Positions 1 to 8,480 of a stretch of 64,000 bases of DNA are shown here, in pieces. Source of the DNA: Isoetes taiwanensis (Eukaryota > Streptophyta > Lycopodiopsida > Isoetales > Isoetaceae); contig JAJEKV010000023.1 in NCBI GenBank assembly GCA_021234155.1, positions 8,316,610 through 8,380,609 on the forward strand, given 5' to 3'. The notes beneath the pieces are model-generated. The model was not told where the DNA came from and ran no database searches. It worked only from the letters and a program-made list of their open reading frames with translations. Position 1 is the first letter of the stretch. Each line of letters opens with the position of its first letter. The translations under genes were made by a program, and so were the position numbers.

Positions 1-745
1 GGGAACTAAATATCATCTTAATTAAGGCTGGGTAAAGCTACGATAAATAGGAGCTATGAAAACACTAATTTGCCTTTGTGGAGCATCTTCTGACCTAACC
101 ATAGACGACAATCCATCCTTTGTGGAGCATCTTCTGATCTAACCTAGGCGACGGTCCAAAACGGCCATTGAATTTTGAAAACAGTCTATTCTAGGTCATG
201 ATCAAATGGCTTAAGCCACATCCAACTCAAATTATCCTGTGATGCCAGGAACTATGATCTTGAATATGATCTTAATTAAGGCTGAAATAGAGTTACGACA
301 ACAAGACCCTGATTTATTTTTGTGGAGCATCATATGGCGTGGATCCATACCTTTGTGAAGCATCTTCTGCTCTAACCTAGGCGAACGTCCAGAACGGCCA
401 TCGAATTTGAAGGACCGCTTAGAGTGGGTTCACATGTGACAGTCATTCCATCACAATCATGACGGTTGGCTGTTCACATGCAATAAAAAATTGAACATCG
501 TAACGGTGGACGATGGTCCATTATCCTATGTGGCACGACATGAGTCCTACGTGGCATAAAAGGGCCTGCCATTTTACATGAGGGCGAGATTCCACTTGCA
601 GAGATGGAAGTTTGACAGTTTTGACGAACTGCCTTCAATTGAACGGAACAAAGCTTCCGCCAAGGTATTCCACTATGGTGGAGGCAATTAAACCACAACA
701 GATTTGAAGCATTGATCCGATGCATGGCAGCACCTTAGAGCTTGG
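1..745. repeat. 5' flank with imperfect short repeats, no gene recognised
   Basis: Three imperfect copies of a unit beginning TTTGTGGAGCATCTTCTG and continuing into CTAACCTAGGCGA lie near 78, 119 and 318-400. The copies are interspersed, not a tight tandem array. Open frames here are short and resemble no family I recognise. The segment ends abruptly at 746, where sequence shared with 12284 onward begins, so 745/746 is a rearrangement or insertion breakpoint. Confidence 0.5.
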
Positions 746-1175
746 CAACAAGGATATAAATCAACCAAGATATAAATGTAGGAGGTGCAAGAAGAGATGG
801 ACACTCGGCGGCAAACTGAGGCAGCGATGATCTCATTAATCTCGCAAATCCAAGAGCAAAATTGAGGCTGCCAACAATAACTTGGCTTTTATACATAGTA
901 TTCAGCCAATTGTATACAGTTATTGAGATTGTATAGCTGCTACCCGTCATTCACATGTATGCAATTGTACAACTGTCATTTGTAAAGACTCTTAAGATGT
1001 TTTGAATTATTGAATTCATGTATCAGATTGCTTCATTCTCTTTAAAGTGTGCTTCTGGTGGTTTCTATGTTACTCTAATATTCTACTTGGTTTCTTCATT
1101 TCTCTGAACTTGTATTTAGATGTGCAGCTCGTATGGTTGATATAACCTAGAACAGGAATGCTAAATAATTGACCG
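746..1175 (+). pseudogene. Dof zinc-finger-derived remnant, left copy
   Basis: The first part encodes the second half of a Dof-type zinc finger: residues NKDINQPRYKCRRC, then KKRWTLGGKLRQR and a stop. Dof domains are plant-specific DNA-binding modules with the pattern C-x2-C-x21-C-x2-C and a typical W-T-x-G-G-x-L-R stretch. Only the distal cysteine pair is present; the proximal pair is missing because the copy starts inside the domain. The whole block, including the noncoding tail up to GACCG, is repeated nearly base for base at 12284-12708. This copy keeps the canonical GG after WTL, whereas the right copy reads SA. It is a fragment, not a functional gene. Confidence 0.7.
1171..1175. other. 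Target-site duplication, left (GACCG)
   Basis: GACCG abuts the left LTR start (TGTGACGTT) and recurs exactly after the right LTR end (GTCACA) at 14310-14314. A 5-bp duplication is normal for Ty3/gypsy integration. GACCG also precedes the right LTR at 12704-12708, as expected if the flank was duplicated after insertion. Confidence 0.85.
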
Positions 1176-2782
1176 TGTGACGTTCCAAGTATTTATACGG
1201 TATACGTATAAATATACTGACACATCACGCAGTAAAGATACGCCACCATGGTGTATTTTAACCTAGGGGGTTGACCAAAAAGGGATTAATTTAGCTATGC
1301 TAAATTAATTATTAAGGGATAATTACCTATAATTAAGGAAATAATATCTAATTGACTTAAGTATGATAATTGATTGATTAGGAAGGTGCCACTTGGCCAA
1401 ATTCAATTGGCCAGCATGGGAATGCTAACTTGGGGCATCAAATTGGGTCCCTATCCTATTTGACCCCAAAATCGATCCAAGAGGAGGAGCAGCTGAGCGC
1501 CCAAGTTCCTGAAGCTGTTGCTGAGCGCCCAAGTCTGATAAGCACCCAAGTTCTTCGAAGATGGAGGCACCCCATGATAATGGATCAAGTCGAAACTCGG
1601 GTTAGTAGATAGTCTAGTTTGATATCTCTAGGGCTAGCGCTTCAGTCAGTCTTCTCTGAGTCTTCTCTGGTTGTCCTTGCTTAGGATTAACCCTTCTTTG
1701 ATATTTAGGATTACATTTCAATTATGGATTATGTTTTGTTATGAATGGATGGATGAATCTATGAAAGTATCTCTGTTAGCCTTCCGTAAAGCAGGGATTA
1801 GAGGGGGGTAGAGACCTCTGTGCCTTATGCTCTTAGTATGCTCCTAGTAGCTCCTTCAATTTCCAATTATATGCGGCCTGTGCACAAGAGACCACCGAGT
1901 CATGGATGCTATGGAATTGCTTAGCACCAGAGAAGGGACGCAGTGGTGAAGTGGGGGTGGGGTCTTGCACGAACATACAAGGCTCCTGGGACTCCTACAG
2001 TGGGCTAGGCCTGATAGCCGGTCACGTAGAGGGCCGGGTATGGGTCTGACACTCCCTGGGTGCAGAGGTGTGACCCGTATGGGGCACCCTGTACTTTCTG
2101 TAGATTTAGGGGAGTAAGTCGGGTAAGGATGCGGGGGTCGCTGATGCGGCACGTATTCTCTAGCTCACCCATGGAACCGTTGTGATCCTGGGAGGGGACA
2201 CTTCCCCGACCTGCCTCATCGGACCAGGGCTTCATGAACCCTGGAGTAAGCTCGAAGGGTGATACCTTGAGTCTGCGTCTCCGGAAGGCTATAGTGATCC
2301 CATAGCATGATTCGACTCTGCAAAGTGTGCATAGGAGGGGCGGATGGAGTGGACAACCCTAGCCGATGTTCTATGTCAGCCAACGCCATGCCAAGATTCG
2401 GTCTGCTGATCTCTTGAGACCTAGCCGTCAGTCGATCCTCACTGGAGTCTGAGCCGGGGTAGAACCATGGGTTTGGGGTGTTTTCTCTAGTATTAAAGGT
2501 ATCTTCTCTGTTGTTATCAGTTGGATGGATGTGCCACCCTTCGTGGTGGTATTTATGATATGATTATGCCTGTATGCTAACCTTGTATTCACGCTTCCGC
2601 GACATAGGAGCCCCATTGAAGGCGTGGGCTGAATGATCCCTCTGTGTCCTTCACTCGAGCACCTTTCTATAGATGGCCCGAGTCAGACGGAGGGCCCTGC
2701 TCGTGGCGAGTTGGTTGCCATGGGAGGGGAAAGTCCTTGTATGTATACGTCCGAGTGTCGTATATGTTCTGGGAGCGTCACA
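1176..2782 (+). repeat. 5' LTR
   Basis: It begins TGTGACGTTCC and ends GGGAGCGTCACA, so the termini are short inverted repeats (TGTGACG/CGTCACA) with canonical TG...CA ends. It matches 12709-14309 closely, with scattered substitutions and small indels. Related LTRs lie at 22042-23552 and 43889-45457 in the opposite orientation, with a fragment at 30795-30970. Short ORFs on both strands inside the LTR are repeated in the right copy and look like incidental frames. Confidence 0.92.
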
Positions 2783-2783
2783 G

Positions 2784-2795
2784 TGGTATCAGAGC
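2784..2795 (+). promoter_or_regulatory. Primer-binding site (initiator tRNA-Met type)
   Basis: TGGTATCAGAGC starts one base after the LTR end. This is the standard plant LTR-retrotransposon primer site complementary to the 3' end of initiator tRNA-Met. It fixes the right border of the 5' LTR and the element's orientation. Confidence 0.93.
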
Positions 2796-3477
2796 CGTGA
2801 TTTTGGTTGCCCGAAATCATAGCACTGACCAAACCCCTAACTCGCTAGTTCGGTAGTTAGGTGGGAGTTAAGCTAGTGTGATTGTTTAGCTCTTTGATGT
2901 TTGGTTTTGTGCTAGGTTGATTTAGTAGACTGTAAGTTTTTAAGAGGTTTAGGGCGACTGGAGGACCCAAGTTTGGAAGGGCCATAACATTTTATGGGTA
3001 GCTCGAATGGAGGCGAAAATGGTTCCAATGGATCGGGCACCTCCCAAATACCCTAGGGGGCACGTTACCCGAGGGTGAAATGGCGACAGCAAGGCGAAAA
3101 AGCCAAAGGGGTGCTGCTGTCGGATGAGGTGTTTTTCTCGGAAAGTTATGACCGTATAACGCTAGCAGCGCCCCATACGGTCCCGCGTATAAAAATACGC
3201 GTCCGGTTTTTTTTTTTTTTTTTTTAATTAAAATTTTTTTAATAAAAAGTTAAAAGTTAAATTCAAATTTTGTGTTACTTTTTGAAAAGTGTGTTTGTTG
3301 GGACGACTTCCCTCCGCCATAGCCGCCGGACTTGAGCTCCTTTTCCGCCATAGCCGACCTCTACTGCCACCTTGCAACTACCCTAAACCCCTAGCGCCTT
3401 CGCCTACCCGCTAGCGCCACCTATCTAAGCCTGAGCGCCCTACTTCCTCTTTTGTTGTTCATCACTAGACGTCGCCA
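2796..3477 (+). other. Untranslated leader between primer site and ORF1
   Basis: No convincing coding frame is seen. It includes a homopolymer T tract at about 3208-3226 followed by AT-rich sequence, and a C-rich stretch near 3300-3470 immediately before the ORF1 start. Confidence 0.5.
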
Positions 3478-4177
3478 TGCCGCGCTTCAAGCTCACAGTT
3501 GACCTAAAGACATTAAATGTCTACCAGCTCTTCTGTGTGCTAGTAGACCACCTAGGTGAGGACCATAGTGATATTGACGTGGTCCTCGATTTGTTTGTAA
3601 AGGTCGCATCCCATTCCCTATTTTTCACTTCAATGAGCGGTTCCTCATGAAGTTAAATGCTGCTAACCAACCCTACACCATTGTGGAGCAACCAGACCGA
3701 GCTTTTGCCTTCACCAAGTTTTACCCCTCGCCTAACCCTGAGGAAGATTCCGATGACCTCATTAGAACTGAGGCCCAAAGAATTATGCACCTGGCTAGGT
3801 TAGAAGACCTCCAGCAAATAGCTAGTGGCCTCCTAGAAGCGCGTGCCAACCGTTTTTACTACCTTGGTAGAGGCCATGTGCTTATATGCATGGACCACTA
3901 TAATCTTCCTCCATTTCATTGGAATGCTGAGCTAAATAGCTTCATCTTTGAGAATGCATTACCTAGCTTCACACAAGACCGCATGGACATCGTGCAAGCT
4001 GACATGCGAGCTTACCCGGATCGGTACCATATGGAGATTGCAAGGCGAACACAAGTGCGCCAGGACAGGGAGGCCCGGGATGCTGAGAGAGAGAGAGGTT
4101 TCGTAAAGCAGAGGAGGATGCCCAAACGCAGCAGGGCGGGGATCAGAATGTTGAGCAGCAAGAAGATCAACATGTGA
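3478..4177 (+). pseudogene. ORF1 N-terminal part, retroelement accessory protein of unknown function
   Basis: The likely start is ATG at 3478 (MPRFKLTVDLKTLNV). That frame stays open to a stop near 3655, but protein-like sequence passes into the next frame around 3600 (GRIPFPIFHFNERF), implying a one-base indel. The second frame runs to TGA at 4175-4177 and is rich in charged residues toward its end ([17 protein letters not shown]). At a GAGAGAGAGAG run (about 4085-4096) the downstream frame takes over. Removing one GA unit would connect this region to the H3-bearing frame, so ORF1 was probably one protein with the H3 fold at its C-terminus. I recognise no domain in the N-terminal part. It sits between primer site and gag, where some plant gypsy lineages carry extra ORFs. 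Confidence 0.6.
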
Positions 4178-4716
4178 GCCAGGAAGGAGATCAGAATCCC
4201 GTTGTCCCAGAAAAGGAGGGGCGGTGGGGTAACAGGAAGAGGAAGAACACGAAGTCCACACGGGGAGGCGTCAATTACAAGACCCGGCTTCAGAAGGATG
4301 CCCAAATTGGAAAGAAGATGTCAGCTCAGCGGCGGGAGCAGATTGTCCAGAGGGCGAAACATCCCTCGACCGGCGGGAAGTCCTTGAGATTGCTTAAGGA
4401 AACTATCAAGCCGAGGAAGCCCCATAGGTTCCGACCGGGCACAGTAGCTCTTCGCGAGATACGTAAGTATCAGAAGACTACTGAGCCATTGATTCGCCGG
4501 CTACCTTTCCAGCGGCTTGTCCGGGAGATTGCCCAAGAATTTAAGACCGACCTGAGGTTTCAGGCCTTTGCTATCCTCGCACTCCAGGAGGCTGCCGAGG
4601 CTTACCTCATAGAGATTTTGAGTGACGCCAACCTCTGCGCCATCCATGCAAAGAGGGTTACCATAATGCCCAAGGATATCCAGCTCGCAAGGAGGATCCG
4701 AGGGGAGTTTCGGTGA
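4087..4716 (+). CDS. Histone H3-like domain (C-terminal part of retroelement ORF1)
   Basis: The frame is open from 4087, just after an in-frame TGA at 4084-4086, to the stop at 4714-4716. About 120 C-terminal residues (4354-4713) align to histone H3: a tail motif STGGK, then [62 protein letters not shown] and LARRIRGE. All histone-fold helices are present without gap or stop. Loop 1 has no insertion, so it resembles canonical H3 more than CENH3. The tail is altered: the ARKSTGGK region reads AKHPSTGGK, and about ten residues between the K14- and K37-equivalents are missing, including the K27 region. The preceding ~60 residues are very basic (NRKRKNTK). It has no intron. Inference: a captured host H3 sequence fused to an element protein, possibly binding nucleosomal partners or DNA. 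Alternative: a processed H3 pseudogene inserted by chance, but it is in register with ORF1. Confidence 0.85.
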   Translation, partial: ERERFRKAEEDAQTQQGGDQNVEQQEDQHVSQEGDQNPVVPEKEGRWGNRKRKNTKSTRGGVNYKTRLQKDAQIGKKMSAQRREQIVQRAKHPSTGGKSLRLLKETIKPRKPHRFRPGTVALREIRKYQKTTEPLIRRLPFQRLVREIAQEFKTDLRFQAFAILALQEAAEAYLIEILSDANLCAIHAKRVTIMPKDIQLARRIRGEFR

Positions 4717-4978
4717 CTATGGGACCTCCTTTGTTTTGTTGTAAAATTTTGTAGACCTATCAATGTAAAATACTCTTTTTGTGAAGCTATAAATATAAAA
4801 GTGTCTTTTTCCGCCACTTGGTGTGTACCTAAGTTTAAATTATTAAATAAATAATAGTTTTTTTTATAACCTAGGACAACGTGCCGAAAAGTATAAAGTC
4901 ACTTTTTGGGCCCATTAGGGTTTCATTTTCGTTTTTGCTTCTAGAGTTCGTCTCTTCCTTCCTTGCGCCTTCTTACTC
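4717..4978 (+). other. Spacer between ORF1 and ORF2
   Basis: AT-rich and noncoding. It includes AATAAATAATAG-type sequence near 4845 that could serve as a polyadenylation-like or simply spacer region. No feature is firmly supported. Confidence 0.3.
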
Positions 4979-6370
4979 ATGGCTCGCCCGACTCTATAGC
5001 AGTGGTACCTGGATGGAGAACACTGGGACCCCACGGTTCCCTTTGATCTTCTCCATCCCCATCTGCTCCAGCAAGTGGACCTCATCACTAACATGCAGGC
5101 GCACCCCGACTACGCCGCCTTCTTTCAGTTCTATTGTGAGGAGATCGTGCCTGTATGTGTCTTCAATGAAGACGACTCACAGCTCTACCTCGACTTCCAC
5201 ACCTTGCTCGAGATGCTAGGAGGTGATGAGCATGCCCGGAATGTCATCAAGGGCATAAGGAGGCGAGGGACCAACCTCCCCATTGTTACTATAGATCGGG
5301 AAGTCTGTTTTGAGGCCCGATTTGCACTGGCCGTCATCATGGACCAGTATATTGAGGATGAGCAGATAGCTGCCGAGCATTCTTCTACACCAGTACCTCC
5401 TGACCCGGAAGATGATGAAGTCGTCGACGAGCAGGACTTTGCACGGTGGAGGGAGCTAGCCACCGAAGCACCGGCAGGACGAGATAAAGCCCTCAAGCTT
5501 GAAGGGCTAAACCTCCTCCCTACCGTACTCTTGAACAACCAGGAGTATCTTATTCTTGAGGACATTATGTGGGCTTACCGCGTCATTGCTGATATGCGGG
5601 GCCGCCGTAAGATAGAGGTCCTCTATGATCTTGCCGAGTACTGCCATGATGACTTCCTCGACTTTACGACACCGGTTGTGCATCCGCCACAAGTAGAGAA
5701 CTTGCTGGTATATCGGCCAGAGGAGCTAGAACCCGTTGAGACCCTTTTATCTCTTCGGCAGTTCCTATTGACTGATACACCCCAGCCTCCAGAGGAGCAG
5801 TTTGCAGCTCACGTGAGGCCTCCTCCTGCAGATCAGCCATTGCAGATCACCATGGGAGGGGTGGATCAGGAAGAGGAAGACCTTTGGGACACCAAGGTGA
5901 GCCTTAGGGATGACAAGAAAGAAGCAGAGCAGGAGAAGATCCCCGTTAACTTGGAAAAGGAAGCGGAGACCTCCAGGGATCCCCAAATTAGGGCAATGGG
6001 CAACCATTTGACCCGATTCTTCCTTTCAGCTTTCCGGCAAGGAGAGGTCCGGTTCTTCTCCAAGAACTTGGGGCCTTCTTCTGAAGCATCTTGGTGGGCA
6101 CTTCGTGCGATATCCACCTTGGCGGGCCATAAGAAGATTGACTATCACGCCACCACCATTACCTTGGTCCGACGAGATTTGGCTATCGTAGCATTGGGGG
6201 ACGTGGCGGGCTGCGCTAATATGCGACTCCTTGTGGCGGCACCCTTGGCCACTTGCTTACCACCAGAGGCTGCAGCTCGAGCCGCCCTCTCTGCGAGTCC
6301 CAGCACTACCTTGATGCGCTACCGGCCACCTCCTCAGCCGATGGAAGACGATGAGGAACCTAGTTCTTAG
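4979..6370 (+). CDS. ORF2, acidic retroelement accessory protein of unknown function
   Basis: The best start is ATG at 4979 (MARPTL), but an in-frame TAG at 4997-4999 interrupts it. The frame then stays open for over 450 codons to TAG at 6368-6370. Without the ATG, the next in-frame start would be GTG at 5075. The product is soluble-looking, with an acidic linker (PPDPEDDEVVDEQD), a second acidic/charged stretch (DQEEEDLWDTKVSLRDDKKE) and a tail PMEDDEEPSS. No catalytic motif, zinc finger or membrane segment is evident and I recognise no family. It follows the H3-bearing ORF1 by about 260 bp and precedes gag by 0.9 kb. The long open frame with only one early stop suggests it was under coding constraint until recently. 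Confidence 0.6.
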
Positions 6371-6579
6371 ATGTTTCTTTTTACAATTATTTGCATACAG
6401 ATGTAATCTTTGCTTGGCATTTTCTAAGCCATCATATAATATATGTGTTATTTTCTTGTGCTTTATAATTATTGTATCGTTGGCTACGATTCAATTGTGT
6501 CCCTATGATACTTGTTTGTCTCTTTTAGAGTATAAGAAATTGTTCGATATTCTATATTCATTCTTGCCATCTTACAGAC
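6371..6579 (+). other. Pyrimidine-rich spacer, possible intron tail
   Basis: T-rich sequence ending in a strong acceptor-like CCATCTTACAG at about 6569-6579, directly before an acidic coding frame. No matching donor is obvious at the end of ORF2, so a spliced ORF2 is only a possibility. Confidence 0.25.
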
Positions 6580-6819
6580 GATGAGCTCGAGGAAATCGAG
6601 GACATGATAACCAATGAGTTACGAAGGGACAATCAGGGACCTCCTGACCAGGATTATGGCCAACGGTATGGGGAGTATCCGGATCGGGATGATGAGTACG
6701 AAGCAGGGGACCCCGTAGAAGCAGGAGAGCCCTATGATTCAATTAAAGGCTTGGAAATAGTCAATATTCTCCGTGAGCGCGCCTTTGAGCATCTTCAACA
6801 AACTCTTCGTCGTACCTAG
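6580..6819 (+). CDS. Short acidic ORF in retroelement (hypothetical)
   Basis: The frame is open from 6580, with its first ATG at 6604, and runs to a stop at 6817-6819. It encodes a glutamate- and aspartate-rich peptide (DELEEIEDM, YPDRDDEYEAGDP) ending in FEHLQQTLRRT. It follows an acceptor-like TTACAG, so it may be a downstream exon or a frameshifted extension of ORF2, which is also acidic at its end. Function unknown. Confidence 0.35.
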   Translation, partial: DELEEIEDMITNELRRDNQGPPDQDYGQRYGEYPDRDDEYEAGDPVEAGEPYDSIKGLEIVNILRERAFEHLQQTLRRT

Positions 6820-6831
6820 GATTACTGGTAA

Positions 6832-7038
6832 ATGACAAAGCATGAAGCTTATGCCGACGCCAATGACCATTTATGGCAGATCTTTTATGCGTTAAGAGAT
6901 CTTTTTAGCCTACTCATCATAAGTCCTACATTAGACTACCAATACGTTATCATCCAGGCATGGGCTCGCTACAAGGTAGTAAGGGCAGTACGGGAGAGTG
7001 TCTGTTACTCTATCATGTACCCTTTTGCGCAGCCCTAG
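6832..7038 (+). CDS. Short hypothetical ORF before gag
   Basis: A 68-codon frame with tryptophan- and tyrosine-rich, protein-like composition (NDHLWQIFYALRDLF, VIIQAWARYKVVRAV). It begins 12 bases after the previous short ORF's stop and could be its continuation after a frame change. No family recognised. 7039-7294 is AT-rich leader before gag. Confidence 0.3.
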   Translation: MTKHEAYADANDHLWQIFYALRDLFSLLIISPTLDYQYVIIQAWARYKVVRAVRESVCYSIMYPFAQP

Positions 7039-7294
7039 GCCTGACCTCCTCAGTTTCTTTTTATGGTTAAGTATGAGTTGTTGAAGAATTGCCCAGTGTA
7101 TAATCACTATCTCTGTATTGTATAACCCTAAGTTTTGTTAAAGATATATCTCCAATGTAACTGCTACTTTGACTTAATAACAAAGATATTTCCCTTCATT
7201 CTCTTGCATTGTCTTCATTATTATTTCCTAGCACTACTTAAAATGATCTTCTTTGTGACACGTGGTATCACAATAATTCTCCTTATACCTTCTT

Positions 7295-8480
7295 ATGGTC
7301 AATATAGACGGTGCACGTAACGCCTCATGGCAGACACCCTCGAATGCTAGCAGATTAACACCTGAGCAGGAACTCATGTTGATGAAGCGGCAGCTAGTAG
7401 AGCTCCAGGCTTATGTGTTAAATGCAACCCACCACAGCACATGCAGGAGGACGGACCGGAATTACCTCCATTACCACCGAGTCCACCACCACAGCAGCCA
7501 CCTGCACCAGAACCAGGGCCCGTACCCGCGCAAAGGAGGCACCGTTCCAAACGTCGTCGAAGCTCCTCTACGGATAGTGCCACATCCTCACAAACAGCCA
7601 CTTCTGTGTCCTCAGAGTCGTCTATATCATCTGGTGACCATGCCAAGCGCCGGGGCAAGGAGTACCGTAAGACGGTTGATACGGCCATAACCAGTATATG
7701 GAAAAACAGGAAATTGGCCCAGTTTGATGGGAAATCTCGAGGCGGCCTGATGCAGAGTCCTGGTTGGACGAGATGAAGGAGTTTGGGAAATCCTATGGGA
7801 TGACGGAGAAAGATACAGGAAAAGTTGCCACTACAAACCTTACAGGGGCCGCTCGTATTTGGTGGAAGGGCTATGCTAGAGCCAAGCATCTGGACAGAAG
7901 CAGATGCAAGTTCAAAAAGTTTGCCAAAGCTTTTAAGTCGCATTATGTGCCCCGTGCGCACAAATGCCAACAGATTCAGACTTTTTACAGGTTAGAGCAG
8001 AAGGGTATGTCAGTTCAGGCCTACATAGATGAATTCATGCGCTTGAGGCTGTATGTGCCAGGTATGAATGAAAAGAGGGCGGTGGAGGGCTATATTGAAG
8101 GGTTGGCCCCATCAATTAAACGAATGGTTAAGGCCATAGACCCCAAATCAGTTGCAGAGGCTGAGGCTAAGGCATTGAGCCTTGAAGAGGACGCACCACG
8201 AAACCAGTACCAGTGTCCTGCCCCTTATTCCCAGCTGCGTCCGTACACACCCTACAAGCCCCGCTCACACCGTCCTGGGCCCTCTCAGCGGAACTCTTAC
8301 GGCCGCCAGGAAAAGAAAGTTACCTTCAGCATGCCCGACAAACCAAATAATGTCAGTAAGGAAGTTCGGAACCTCTTACAGTCTATTCCCAAAGAGGCTT
8401 GAGAGCAGCTCCGCAGAGAAAAGGCATGCTACAGGTGTATGCGGCCCGGGCACTTCATGCAGAATTGCCCTTATGTCACA
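7295..8480 (+). pseudogene. gag: gag (capsid and zinc knuckle), frameshifted
   Basis: It starts at ATG 7295 (MVNIDGARNAS) with a coiled-coil-like stretch (LTPEQELMLMKRQLVEL). It changes frame near 7440 into a proline-rich then serine/arginine-rich linker (PPLPPSPPPQQPP, RRHRSKRRRSSS), and changes again near 7740. The capsid core follows (DEMKEFGKSYG, AARIWWKGYA, FYRLEQKGMSVQAYIDEF), typical of the Retrotrans_gag family that packages element RNA into virus-like particles. An in-frame TGA at 8400-8402 precedes the nucleocapsid CCHC knuckle CYRCMRPGHFMQNC (8427-8468), which has exact C-x2-C-x4-H-x4-C spacing. Two frame changes and one stop make this copy nonfunctional. Confidence 0.85.

Noticed and set aside
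1856-2235. Minus-strand ORFs within the LTR as genes (also at 13381-13760)
   Set aside because: Two overlapping frames in the same DNA, duplicated only because the LTR is duplicated; no recognisable domain.
4084-4100. Programmed ribosomal frameshifting between ORF1 and the H3 part
   Set aside because: No heptameric slippery site was seen; a one-unit GA expansion explains the shift, and a second unrelated frame change exists at about 3600.
4174-4716. The H3 domain as a centromeric CENH3
   Set aside because: Loop 1 has no insertion ([10 protein letters not shown]) and the C-terminus is LARRIRGE, both canonical-H3 features; only the tail is aberrant.
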